Positions 1 through 7,329 of a DNA stretch of 17,994 nucleotides are shown one piece after another; within the stretch, counting starts at the first letter, position 1, and each line of letters opens with the position of its first letter. Location: contig JAISES010000336.1 of NCBI GenBank assembly GCA_031263965.1, positions 1-17,994 of the forward strand, in the 5' to 3' direction. A model generated the notes under the pieces. It had not been told where the DNA came from. It was given only the letters and a program-made list of their open reading frames with translations, and searched no databases. The stretch comes from Prevotella sp. GTDB lineage: Bacteria > Bacteroidota > Bacteroidia > Bacteroidales > Dysgonomonadaceae. Made by a program: the position numbers and the translations under genes.

Positions 1-23
1 TATATATTTAAAATCAGCTATTT

Positions 24-123
24 ATTCTCCCGTCATTGCGAACCGCTTGCGGTGAAGCAATCCAGCCGGAATGTTCTTTTATGGATTGCTTCATCGTTTC
101 ACTCTTCGCAATGACGGGAGAAT
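24..123. repeat. Nested palindromic repeat (family A, GTCATTGCG core)
   Basis: The outer arms 24-42 and 105-123 are perfect 19-bp inverted repeats that contain CCGTCATTGCGAA. The inner arms 54-64 and 82-92 (GAAGCAATCCA / TGGATTGCTTC) are a second perfect 11-bp pair. A small CCGC-TT-GCGG hairpin lies between the left outer and inner arms. The element can fold as a long branched cruciform. It lies downstream of the glycosyltransferase-like gene, where it may stop transcription or stabilise the mRNA 3' end (inference). Related copies occur at 5856-5890 and 5937-6014. Its right edge overlaps the start of the 37-bp repeat by three bases. Confidence 0.9.
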
Positions 124-157
124 AATATTTTTCGATAAAATTCAAACAGTTTCTTAC
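121..157 (-). repeat. 37-bp inverted repeat, left copy (family B)
   Basis: Positions 121-157 are the exact reverse complement of 1057-1093 over 37 bp. The repeat contains the word AAACTGTTTGAATTTT, which recurs in the palindromic element at 4017-4094. It lies 28 bp beyond the stop codon of the glycosyltransferase-like gene, between that gene and the family A palindrome. The end of the repeat that begins GTAAGAAACTG faces the gene. Confidence 0.95.
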
Positions 158-185
158 CTCTCGCCAATAAGCGAGGACTATCTCA

Positions 186-1034
186 TCAGAATCTGTCTTT
201 GAACCAATACTTAAAGTTCCACCACCGGCGATACAGTTTCCTTAGCCGGAACCGGTGTTTGTAGTGATATCTACTCGTATAGTATTTATCCCTGCGAGCC
301 TGTATCGGGTAGTCGTCCAGCAGAGTCCAGTCGCGTTGGAAAATTTCGTTTGTAGAAATTTCCGCTATTCCGTATTTTTTACCCAATATGGAATAGATGC
401 TTTGGTCGTGGCGGTTTTCTTTAAATCCGGGCAAATCCGGTATACGTGACGGCGAATCTGTCGCCAGGCTGTAATCGTCCAGATATGCCTGGTACCAGTC
501 CTTTACAAACTGCATCACCAAGGGACTTTTCTTAAAAAAGATAATGGTAGATTCAAACTGGGGAGTATGGGTATACGATTTGTCATCGAGTACATTGTAG
601 TAAGCAAATACATCGGCTTTTGTCCATTCGTACTCGTAGTAGAGTGTTTCAGGCATACCGTTATAACTCTGTTCCTGACTCTTTACTCCAAGAATGCCGG
701 ACGGAGTATTCTCCACCATCTCATAATATTCCAGCAGGCGTTTTTTTCCATTCGGATTGAAATAGCAGCCTATATCGGAATAAAGGAGTACGTCTCCCTC
801 ATCCATTTTCTCCAGTATATTCAATATGAAATAGGGCTTCCAGCACCAGTATCCAAATCCTCGTGAGTATGGGATCAGATACCGCCCCCACCGCTTATAG
901 AAATCTTTGTCCAGATCCTTTTCACAGACAGTATATATGTCGTCGAATATATCCATGCTCTCCGCCATTTTCCTGAACCGGGGAAAACCTTCTGTCAGGT
1001 AATAACTACCAAAGGTGCAGACTGCTCTTCTCAT
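186..1034 (-). CDS. Putative glycosyltransferase (GT-A-like)
   Basis: This is a 282-residue cytoplasmic-looking protein without a signal peptide or clear membrane helix. Residues 58-70 are very aromatic (SRGFGYWCWKPYF). They are followed at 81-88 by DVLLYSDIG, which resembles the beta-strand plus D-x-D/S-D metal and nucleotide-sugar site of GT-A glycosyltransferases. HDQSIYSIL at 209-217 resembles the HDQ motif near the end of several polysaccharide-type glycosyltransferases. The C-terminus is basic and aromatic (about residues 247-282), which suggests membrane or polysaccharide association. The ATG at 1034 is the only good start. A TAnnTTTG promoter box (TACATTTG) lies 18-25 bp upstream. The gene stands alone between two perfect 37-bp inverted repeats, and no other sugar gene is in view. 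The exact substrate is unknown. The fold call is by motif resemblance only, so a hypothetical protein remains possible. Confidence 0.6.
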   Translation of the reverse strand: MRRAVCTFGSYYLTEGFPRFRKMAESMDIFDDIYTVCEKDLDKDFYKRWGRYLIPYSRGFGYWCWKPYFILNILEKMDEGDVLLYSDIGCYFNPNGKKRLLEYYEMVENTPSGILGVKSQEQSYNGMPETLYYEYEWTKADVFAYYNVLDDKSYTHTPQFESTIIFFKKSPLVMQFVKDWYQAYLDDYSLATDSPSRIPDLPGFKENRHDQSIYSILGKKYGIAEISTNEIFQRDWTLLDDYPIQARRDKYYTSRYHYKHRFRLRKLYRRWWNFKYWFKDRF

Positions 1035-1051
1035 AAGCTAAGTTTGTATTG

Positions 1052-1084
1052 CAAATGTAAGAAACTGTTTGAATTTTATCGAAA
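1052..1084 (-). promoter_or_regulatory. Putative promoter of the glycosyltransferase-like gene
   Basis: On the minus strand TACATTTG (1059-1052) matches the Bacteroidetes -7 consensus TAnnTTTG. TTTC (1084-1081) lies 21 nt upstream as a near match to the -33 box TTTG. The -33 region and the first three bases of the -7 box fall inside the 37-bp inverted repeat, and the last five bases lie outside it. The repeat therefore supplies part of the promoter. Confidence 0.4.
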
Positions 1085-1093
1085 AATATTATT
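1057..1093 (+). repeat. 37-bp inverted repeat, right copy (family B)
   Basis: This is the exact inverted partner of 121-157. Similarity to the element at 4017-4094 continues for about 30 bp beyond 1093, through ATTATTA, GGA and a poly-A stretch to CTTAGCA, but the second palindrome arm found at 4077-4094 is lost. The copy therefore looks like a decayed family B element inserted just upstream of the gene start. Confidence 0.95.
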
Positions 1094-1180
1094 ATAGGAT
1101 TTGAAAAAAACATCTTAGCAATTTTTTTATAGTTATTTTCAGGTAATTATCTTGATATACAAGAAATAAGTACAGCAAGA

Positions 1181-2236
1181 TTACTTTTTACCGGCTTTCC
1201 GGTTTTCGTAATCTTTGATATACCCCCTGCACATCCAGTTGGCAAGCGCCTGCCGGTTGTCAGGGTCTAAAAACCTCCGCTGATCGAATGTATTCTGAAT
1301 ATTCCCCAGCTCGGCAAAAAGTCCTATCGGAGCCGTATTGTCAAGTACATACAGGTTGCGGGTACTTACCGTTCCTGTAAATCCACGGTTGGGTTGATGC
1401 GTATTGTAATGATCGTCGAATGTGTCGCGTATGGTTTTGGCCAGTTTTTTCCCTTCCGCACTGTTTTTCGCATGATAAAAAAACACATCTAATCGCTGCT
1501 TATTGCTCCTGCTGTCAAGATGGATAAATACCGCCCTTTTATATTTATCTTTCGATTGCTTGCTCAGACTATTTATTTTTTCACTCCGCTGCTTCAACCG
1601 TTTTACCTGATTTAGCGGAATCGCTTGCCCCATGCAGGTTTCCCTGTTGCTATTCGCTAAATACCTATCGTCTCTGATTCCATCTTTGGCATCCTGAATA
1701 ATCATGTGTACGGTTGCCCCTTCTTCCATCAGGCAACGGGCCAGACGCAAGGTTATATCATATGCATATTCATCTTCGTGGAGCATGTGTCCATCTACCT
1801 TAGCCGTAGCGCCGGGGTCAGGGCCGCCATGTCCGCCGGAAAGGAAAAAAGTCGCTCCTTTCAGTTTGTCCGACTTTATGGTATAATCTTCGTATTTCTT
1901 TCCGAAAAGCTTATATGTCCGTTTTGCACCTGCTGACTGAGCGCTTTCTTTGTCGGGTTTGGCTTTTGCATCCGGTTTATCTTTCGACCGGCTGTTTTTT
2001 GATTTCGGCGAAGCATCCGGAAGAATATAAGCAACGCCTTTTTTCAAGGCATTATTTTTTCCTAACTTCCCTTTATTAAGCTCTAAGAAGCGGTTATACT
2101 GCTCTGTTTCTGTACATTTATTCCGCCTCAAAAAGGCATACACGCCTTCTCCTTCACGGGGAGTATCTTTTCTGCTTTGAGCAAATACACTGATACTTAA
2201 TATGATGAATAACAGGTAAAGTATATACTGTTTCAT
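1181..2236 (-). CDS. N-acetylmuramoyl-L-alanine amidase (Amidase_3), exported
   Basis: This zinc peptidoglycan hydrolase is expected to cleave the bond between N-acetylmuramic acid and L-Ala of the stem peptide in the periplasm. Residues 1-20 form a signal peptide ending in VFAQ. Residues about 30-72 look like a degenerate LysM-type module (EQYNRFLELNKG, then LKKGVAYILP). Residues 75-105 are a Lys/Asp/Ser-rich linker. The catalytic domain runs from about 128 to 345: GGHGGPDPGA holds zinc ligand His136, EDEYAYD holds the Glu ligand (154 or 156), FIHLDSR holds His239, and FAELGN holds the likely catalytic Glu309. These match the family order H-E-H-E. At 351 residues the length is normal for Bacteroidetes members. 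It is separately transcribed and convergent with nothing close by. The ATG at 2236 gives a clean signal peptide. Confidence 0.88.
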   Translation of the reverse strand: MKQYILYLLFIILSISVFAQSRKDTPREGEGVYAFLRRNKCTETEQYNRFLELNKGKLGKNNALKKGVAYILPDASPKSKNSRSKDKPDAKAKPDKESAQSAGAKRTYKLFGKKYEDYTIKSDKLKGATFFLSGGHGGPDPGATAKVDGHMLHEDEYAYDITLRLARCLMEEGATVHMIIQDAKDGIRDDRYLANSNRETCMGQAIPLNQVKRLKQRSEKINSLSKQSKDKYKRAVFIHLDSRSNKQRLDVFFYHAKNSAEGKKLAKTIRDTFDDHYNTHQPNRGFTGTVSTRNLYVLDNTAPIGLFAELGNIQNTFDQRRFLDPDNRQALANWMCRGYIKDYENRKAGKK

Positions 2237-2281
2237 AGGGCTTTTTCTAAACTACCGGATAATTGAAGTTGTGATATATGG

Positions 2282-2312
2282 CAAAAGTAAACAGAATCGT
2301 ATAAAAAACAAA
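2282..2312 (-). promoter_or_regulatory. Promoter of the amidase gene
   Basis: On the minus strand TTTG (2312-2309), a 19-nt spacer and TACTTTTG (2289-2282) match the Bacteroidetes -33/-7 consensus exactly. The predicted transcription start is roughly 2276, giving a 5' leader of about 40 nt before the ATG at 2236. Confidence 0.7.
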
Positions 2313-2381
2313 GCATCGGCAGATTTTAGGGTAAACCCCGAAATTCTTATTTTTATATTATGATTTGTAACCGTATTATTA

Positions 2382-3980
2382 TCAATGATATGCAGCTTTC
2401 AGCTCAATAACTTTTGTTACTCCAATTTCATCAATAAAATTCTGATCATGAGAAATGACAAGAATAGTCCCCTGATAGTTCCTGACTGTATTGGTGAGTA
2501 TAGACAGGCTCGCCAAATCGAGATTGTTTGTAGGTTCATCCAAAATGAATATGTCAGGAATCTGGTTTGAGATCATTAAACAACATAAGTAAAGCCGCAT
2601 GCGTTCGCCGCCACTTAAAGCGAGGCAATTCTTATCCCATGTATCCTGCGGAAACAGAGCCCTGTTTAGCCTCAACTTTATTTCATGGTCTAATAGATTT
2701 TTCGTATTATGCTCTCGCGCTAGATCCAAAACCGTTAGATCTTTATGTGCCCGGCTATATTGCTGATCGAGATAGATATATGAAAAATCCGACCGTTTTA
2801 TTTCGCCCTCCGGCGGAGAGAATTCCCCCATCAGCAACCTTACAAATGTTGTTTTACCTGCACCATTATCTCCGATTATACGAATACGCTCGCCACTACG
2901 GACTTCCAAATTTAATGAATCTTTCCAGATCAGTTTGTCTTTTGTATACCCAAAATTTACATTAACAGCCGCAAATAGTAATTTACCGTTATATAGTTGG
3001 GCATCTTTAATGTCTATTTTAAGATCAATACTAACCTGCTGTTTTTGCCGCAGTTCTGTGAGCTTTTGCTGGCTGCCGGATATAATAGCTGAATGTTTTT
3101 CATTCAATTTTGCCCGTGTATTTTCGCCGCTTTCCTGCAACATCCCCAGCACAATACGAGGAGTTCCCGATGAGCTGTTCTCACCTTGCTTTATCCTTCT
3201 ATTTTGTCTTTCTTTCATCTCCTGAGCCTTTCTGCGTACAGCCCGAAGTTGTTTCTCTTCAGAGTTGATTTGCTGCATCAGCGCCTCTTCCTCAATATTT
3301 TTTTGTTCTTTGTAAAAGGTATAATTACCTCCATAAAGCTTAATCCCTTTTGCCGACAGTTCGTAAGTCGAATCTAATTTATTCAGAAGCGTAACATCGT
3401 GGCTGGCAATTATAACGGTAGCTTTACAATCAAGAATATAGCCGTAAAATTTTTGCCGGCTTGTCTGATCAAGATGATTTGTAGGTTCGTCAAGAAGGAT
3501 AATATCCGGTTTATGAATCAACAATCCTGCCAGAAACACCTTGCTTTTTTCTCCCCCACTTAACATATCGACCGACGTATTCAGATCAATATCAGTCAAT
3601 CCCCAAAAGTCAAGAACCAGCCTACATCGCGATTCAATATCCCAATCATCAGCTAATTGGTCATAATGAATTTGCTCTGTACTACCATTATAGATAGAAT
3701 GTAACGCATTTATCTTCTCTGATACACCAAGCGCCTTTGCTACACTTTGTTCTGTAACACCGGTTTGTTGTGAAATATAATATGCCTGTGTTGAACATTG
3801 GACAGAGCCGGAAGAAGGCATAAGTTCTCCTGCTAACAGTTTCAACAATGTTGATTTTCCTGTCCCATTATTACCAATAAGAGATACTTTCTTGTTTGAT
3901 AAAACAGAAAAACTAATATGCTCTAATAATGGTTCCTGATCGAAATAGCGATACGAAATATCGCTGACAATAATACTCAT
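2382..3980 (-). CDS. ABC-F family ATPase (ribosome-associated type)
   Basis: This soluble protein has two tandem ATP-binding cassettes and no membrane segments. ABC-F proteins bind the ribosomal E site; some relieve stalled translation and others protect against antibiotics. Cassette 1 has Walker A GNNGTGKS (36-43), signature LSGGEKSKV (about 140-148) and Walker B LLDEPTNHLD (about 162-171). Cassette 2 has Walker A GDNGAGKT (370-377), signature LSGGERMRL and Walker B ILDEPTNNLD. The charged linker of about 225-335 between the cassettes is the expected interdomain arm. Both H-loops read SHD. I use the ATG at 3980 (532 residues); three in-frame codons further upstream is only a TTG. The gene has its own promoter about 210 nt upstream and a structured leader. 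Whether it confers drug resistance or is a housekeeping factor cannot be told from sequence alone. Confidence 0.88.
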   Translation of the reverse strand: MSIIVSDISYRYFDQEPLLEHISFSVLSNKKVSLIGNNGTGKSTLLKLLAGELMPSSGSVQCSTQAYYISQQTGVTEQSVAKALGVSEKINALHSIYNGSTEQIHYDQLADDWDIESRCRLVLDFWGLTDIDLNTSVDMLSGGEKSKVFLAGLLIHKPDIILLDEPTNHLDQTSRQKFYGYILDCKATVIIASHDVTLLNKLDSTYELSAKGIKLYGGNYTFYKEQKNIEEEALMQQINSEEKQLRAVRRKAQEMKERQNRRIKQGENSSSGTPRIVLGMLQESGENTRAKLNEKHSAIISGSQQKLTELRQKQQVSIDLKIDIKDAQLYNGKLLFAAVNVNFGYTKDKLIWKDSLNLEVRSGERIRIIGDNGAGKTTFVRLLMGEFSPPEGEIKRSDFSYIYLDQQYSRAHKDLTVLDLAREHNTKNLLDHEIKLRLNRALFPQDTWDKNCLALSGGERMRLYLCCLMISNQIPDIFILDEPTNNLDLASLSILTNTVRNYQGTILVISHDQNFIDEIGVTKVIELKAAYH

Positions 3981-4016
3981 GATGTGCAATTAATAAGAGT
4001 CTTGGTATAAAGACTA

Positions 4017-4094
4017 AGAAGCTGTTTGAATTTTCTCGAAAAATATTATTACGGGACTATAAAAAAAATCTGCTATAAAATTCAAACAGTTTCT
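4017..4094. repeat. Palindromic element (family B) in the ABC-F leader
   Basis: The arms 4017-4034 and 4077-4094 are inverted repeats of 18 bp with one mismatch (AGAARCTGTTTGAATTTT). They enclose 42 nt of AT-rich DNA that includes CGAAAAATATTATTA, the same sequence as in the 37-bp repeats around the first gene. The element looks like a complete, MITE-like unit of about 78 bp. It lies wholly inside the predicted untranslated leader of the ABC-F gene, where the RNA can form an 18-bp stem. Confidence 0.85.
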
Positions 4095-4192
4095 AAATAA
4101 ACCGAAAATTATTTTGAAAACTCAGGGTATCGGTTTAATGAAACCAACTTATTAATTGTTTATTCTCATTGGAGTATTTTTTATGTTCACGG

Positions 4193-4224
4193 CAAAGGTA
4201 ATAATTATCAAGAGACCAGGCAAA
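4193..4224 (-). promoter_or_regulatory. Promoter of the ABC-F gene
   Basis: On the minus strand TTTG (4224-4221), a 20-nt spacer and TACCTTTG (4200-4193) match the Bacteroidetes consensus exactly. The predicted start is near 4187. That leaves a 5' leader of about 205 nt before the ATG at 3980, with a five-codon open frame (4169-4152, MRINN) and several hairpins. The rest of the gene-free stretch 3981-4304 holds the family B palindrome and, at 4277-4291, a solo repeat end. Confidence 0.65.
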
Positions 4225-4276
4225 TTATTTCCTTTTCTGTCGAAAAACAAAACAGTTTATGATAGTATAATTTTTC

Positions 4277-4291
4277 TTTTGTCACACCCTC
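4277..4291. repeat. Solo end of the 130-bp element (family C)
   Basis: The reverse complement reads GAGGGTGTGACAAAA. This matches 14 of 15 bases of the terminal repeat of the elements at 11247-11376 and 12621-12751. No further similarity to the element is visible on either side. It lies 13 bp after the stop codon of the TPR gene, a placement like that of the copy just after the DAHP synthase gene. Confidence 0.5.
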
Positions 4292-4304
4292 AGTTTATTA
4301 CATA

Positions 4305-5732
4305 TTATTTCAGGGACTGTATTTCCTGATTTCGGGCCTGAACTTCCAGTTCTTTATTTTCTGTTTGCAATTGCTCAAGTTTTTTCTCGGTATTCAGTAT
4401 TTCCTCCGTCATACTCCGCTTCTGATTATCGGACGAAGAGGCATAAGAATCTCTGAGTTTAAGCAGCTTACCGGATAGAGATTTTTCTTCTTTTTTCTGC
4501 TGTACTACCTTCGAATACGTGTTCGAAGCCGTCCTGTTCTTGAAATCGGACAATTTATAGTAAGTATATTTATCATTGATCACAAATTCAAAGTCATGAG
4601 TTACCACCGGTTTTATATCGGGGGCTTTACGGGCTATGGCTATTAAGTCTTTATAGTCCAGGCCTTCCGCCCATGTAGCTTTGATGGAAGATATGCGGGC
4701 TCTTCCGGCCAGGTAGTCATCATCTTCACTCTGAATTATTTTCACCACTTTATTCGGAATAAAGGTATATATGCAAACTTTTCCCTCAGGCATATATCTA
4801 TCCGTGGCAAACCAGCCTATTCCTTTCTCTTCATCCACCGCCATCATATAATCGTTATATAAAGAATTGAATGGCATATTCAGCCGTTCGGGTGTCAGAT
4901 AACTGTCATTATTCATATTATAACGTGAAACAAACAGGTCATAACCACCCATAGAATCCTCGTCCTGAGCCGCAAAATAGATAGTAACGCCATCAGCCAT
5001 TACATATGGATAGTTTGCACTCCCTGCCAACCCGAAGTTATTATCGGATAATTTCATTTCATTTCCATATTCGTCCAGCAACTTTTCTTTAGAATAAAGG
5101 GAATATACGCCATCCTTATCCGGTTTTGAATAATACATCCTGGTTTCCTTCTCATTAAAATAGACAGTAGCATCCGCGCCTTTTTCCGAAGGAAATACCT
5201 TTTTGAAATAGTCAATATGCCCCGAACCCGGACTCAACTTATATGCAGCCAAGAATTTGTCTTTATCTACTATTATACTATCGATCATTTGTATATCTTC
5301 CGTATTCGATACCATCCGGTGGATACGGTTTACTTCTTTACGCCGACTTTCAAGATTAGCACGCGCTGCATCATCTTTCTTCTTCAGCATGGCCCCGTAC
5401 TTACCAAATGCGTCCGTAGCCTGTGCAAATTTATATTCTCTTCCGTATAAAATGCCCAGATACAAAAAAGACTCTTGTATTTTCTTCTTAGATGCTGCCA
5501 GCAGGCATTCTTCGGCCTTATCAAGGTCTCCACCCGTCTCCATCAGGCAAACTCCATACCACTGGTTGAGAGTGGCATCATCGGGCTTTGCATTATATTC
5601 GGCTTCAACAACCGGCAATGCTTTTGCATACTCTTTCTTCAAATACAAATCTTTTGCCTCTTCCAAAGTCTGCGAATAGGTTGATAGAGTGCAAGATATC
5701 AACAGGAATGCGTGAATATAAATTGGTTTCAT
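4305..5732 (-). CDS. Exported TPR / PD40 beta-propeller protein
   Basis: This protein has 475 residues. Residues 1-20 form a signal peptide ending in STYSQ, so it is probably periplasmic. Residues about 21-120 hold tetratricopeptide-like helical repeats (YLKKEYAKALPVVEAEYNAKPDDATLNQWYG, split here by family convention into two helices, then LYLGILYGREYKFAQATDAFGKYG). The middle part, about 185-330, has WD40-like PD40 strands such as YPYVMADGVTIYFAAQDED and YDLFVSRY. About 405-475 is a charged coiled coil ending at the C-terminus. The layout recalls the N-terminal part of Bacteroidetes PorE-like envelope proteins, but there is no OmpA C-terminal domain. TPR-PD40 proteins usually act as envelope scaffolds; the partner here is unknown. 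It is monocistronic in view, with its own promoter. Confidence 0.75.
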   Translation of the reverse strand: MKPIYIHAFLLISCTLSTYSQTLEEAKDLYLKKEYAKALPVVEAEYNAKPDDATLNQWYGVCLMETGGDLDKAEECLLAASKKKIQESFLYLGILYGREYKFAQATDAFGKYGAMLKKKDDAARANLESRRKEVNRIHRMVSNTEDIQMIDSIIVDKDKFLAAYKLSPGSGHIDYFKKVFPSEKGADATVYFNEKETRMYYSKPDKDGVYSLYSKEKLLDEYGNEMKLSDNNFGLAGSANYPYVMADGVTIYFAAQDEDSMGGYDLFVSRYNMNNDSYLTPERLNMPFNSLYNDYMMAVDEEKGIGWFATDRYMPEGKVCIYTFIPNKVVKIIQSEDDDYLAGRARISSIKATWAEGLDYKDLIAIARKAPDIKPVVTHDFEFVINDKYTYYKLSDFKNRTASNTYSKVVQQKKEEKSLSGKLLKLRDSYASSSDNQKRSMTEEILNTEKKLEQLQTENKELEVQARNQEIQSLK

Positions 5733-5761
5733 AAGAATAATATTCTGCTAATTAACAGTTT

Positions 5762-5794
5762 CAAATTTACATGAATTATTTGAAATATCACAAT
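5762..5794 (-). promoter_or_regulatory. Putative promoter of the TPR/PD40 gene
   Basis: On the minus strand TAAATTTG (5769-5762) matches the -7 consensus TAnnTTTG. ATTG (5794-5791), 21 nt upstream, is a three-of-four match to the -33 box. The predicted start lies about 25 nt before the ATG at 5732. Confidence 0.5.
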
Positions 5795-5855
5795 GCAACC
5801 AAATCAAAACCTTTTTATACCTCTCCTCAAAAATGCTTTATGACTTTCTCTTTTT

Positions 5856-5890
5856 CGTCATTGCGAGCCTGAAAAGCGAAGCAATCCGGA
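5856..5890 (+). repeat. Half copy of the family A palindrome
   Basis: CGTCATTGCGAG at 5856-5867 and GAAGCAATCC at 5878-5887 match the left half of the elements at 24-123 and 5937-6014. The right half is missing. The gene-free stretch 5733-6166 consists of this half copy, a spacer at about 5912-5928 resembling the end of the 130-bp family (GAGGTGTCGCAAAAGTC), the full copy that follows, and promoters at both ends. Confidence 0.7.
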
Positions 5891-5936
5891 AATTGGCCGG
5901 TTAGCGGTAGGGAGGTGTCGCAAAAGTCAGGATTCC

Positions 5937-6014
5937 CGTCATTGCGAACGGAGTGAAGCAATCCATAGTACTGATTATAAATAGATTGCTTCGGGTTATC
6001 GCCTTCGCAATGAC
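5937..6014. repeat. Nested palindromic repeat (family A)
   Basis: The outer arms GTCATTGCGAA (5938-5948) and TTCGCAATGAC (6004-6014) are perfectly inverted. The inner arms GAAGCAATC and GATTGCTTC (ending at 5992) form the second stem. The order of parts is the same as in 24-123. It lies between the divergent TPR gene and the EEP hydrolase gene, so a transcription terminator role is unlikely here. Confidence 0.9.
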
Positions 6015-6166
6015 ATATAAAAAACCTTTTGTGGCTGCCCGAAATATAACCGGATTGATTCGGTTTGTGGTCTTGTATTCGGATGGGAAAAGTCTGTTTT
6101 TTTTATTAGCCTCGCTCATAAATCGTAAATTTTACCTAAGTTTGTATTTAATCTCAATTCCACATT

Positions 6167-7225
6167 ATGAAAAGAACAGCATTTTTATCAACACTTTTAC
6201 TGCTACTGGTAATACCGGCAATAGCCTTTGCTCAAAAGAAAAACAAGAAAACGAAAGACGAAACATTCAAGGTGCTTCAATTCAATATTTGGCAGGAGGG
6301 AACAATAGTTCAGGGAGGATACGATGCTATAACCGGTCAGATAATAGAATCCGGCGCTGATTTTGTGACGTTAAGCGAAGTGCGCAACTATAAGGATACC
6401 CGTTTTTGCGACCGCATTGTACAATCCCTGAAAGAAAAGGGCGAAACCTTTTATTCTTTTTACAGCTACGATACGGGCTTACTGTCGCGTTATCCGATAA
6501 TAGATTCTACAACTGTATTTCCGTGTGTCAACGACCAAGGCAGCATCTATCGGGCTTTGATAGATATGCAAGGACAGGAAGTCGCCCTGTACACCGCACA
6601 TCTGGATTACCGGAACTGTACTTACTACGACGTTAAAGGGTACGATGGCTCTACATGGGAGAAGCGTCCTCCGATGACCGACATAGATTCTATTATGACG
6701 GATAACGTAAAATCGAAGCGGGATAATGCTGCAATGGCTTTCCTTAAGCATGCGAAAGAAGACAGGGCAAAGAATAGAATCGTGATCATTGGAGGTGATT
6801 TTAACGAACCCTCGTTCCTTGATTGGACGGAAGAATCGAAAAACATGTTCGACCGCAACGGGCTTGTCATTCCCTGGACGGTAAGCATGATGCTCGTAGC
6901 TGATGGATTTATAGACACTTACCGCAAGCTCTATCCGGATCCCGTGACTCATCCGGGTATTACTTATCCTTCCGATAATCCTTTGATGCCAACTAACAAA
7001 CTGTCGTGGACGCCTTTGGCTGATGAACGCGAGCGGATCGACCTGATTTATTACGCTCCTTTCAGAGGGTTGGAATTGAAAGATGCTGTTGTTTGGGGAC
7101 CCGACGGTTCCATCTGCCGCAATCAGCGGGTGAAAGATAATACACAAGACCCTTTCAGCGTAGGAAAAGGGATATGGCCTACCGATCATAAAGCGTTGCT
7201 GGTAACTTTTAGCCTGGAGAAATAG
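6167..7225 (+). CDS. Exported endonuclease/exonuclease/phosphatase-family hydrolase
   Basis: This is a metal-dependent hydrolase of the DNase I / sphingomyelinase / phosphatase superfamily, 352 residues. Residues 1-22 form a signal peptide ending in AFAQ, followed by a Lys-rich stretch. The family motifs appear in order: FNIW with Asn40, SEVRN with Glu71 (metal), YTAHLDYRN with His145, GGDFNEPS with Asp211 and Asn213, a late ERIDLIYY strand, and PTDHKALL with catalytic His341. The catalytic set is complete. Export suggests it acts on periplasmic or external phosphoesters, such as phospholipid, sugar-phosphate or nucleic acid; the substrate cannot be read from sequence. The ATG at 6167 gives the signal peptide. 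A TAAGTTTG box at 6137-6144 fits a -7 element, but no clear -33 box is present. It is monocistronic and ends about 45 bp before the promoter of the aromatic operon. Confidence 0.85.
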   Translation: MKRTAFLSTLLLLLVIPAIAFAQKKNKKTKDETFKVLQFNIWQEGTIVQGGYDAITGQIIESGADFVTLSEVRNYKDTRFCDRIVQSLKEKGETFYSFYSYDTGLLSRYPIIDSTTVFPCVNDQGSIYRALIDMQGQEVALYTAHLDYRNCTYYDVKGYDGSTWEKRPPMTDIDSIMTDNVKSKRDNAAMAFLKHAKEDRAKNRIVIIGGDFNEPSFLDWTEESKNMFDRNGLVIPWTVSMMLVADGFIDTYRKLYPDPVTHPGITYPSDNPLMPTNKLSWTPLADERERIDLIYYAPFRGLELKDAVVWGPDGSICRNQRVKDNTQDPFSVGKGIWPTDHKALLVTFSLEK

Positions 7226-7270
7226 AGAACGGACGTAATTTCTTTTTTTCGAAATAAAAAAGATAAAAAG

Positions 7271-7300
7271 TTTGTTTTATTTAAAAAAGTATTACTTTTG
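7271..7300 (+). promoter_or_regulatory. Promoter of the aromatic amino acid operon
   Basis: TTTG (7271-7274), an 18-nt spacer and TACTTTTG (7293-7300) match the Bacteroidetes -33/-7 consensus; the spacer is one base shorter than usual. The predicted start near 7307 leaves about 23 nt before the leader-peptide ATG. The flanking DNA is very AT-rich. Confidence 0.65.
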
Positions 7301-7329
7301 TGTCCATATTCAAACAAACGAATATTAGA

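Noticed and set aside
1041..1048. TAAGTTTG on the plus strand could be a -7 box reading rightwards
   Set aside because: No -33 box is at the right distance, and it would read into the 3' end of a minus-strand gene with no plus-strand gene behind it.
6479..7189. A 236-codon open frame on the minus strand inside the EEP hydrolase gene
   Set aside because: It is antisense to a protein with a complete set of catalytic motifs and has no domain signature of its own.
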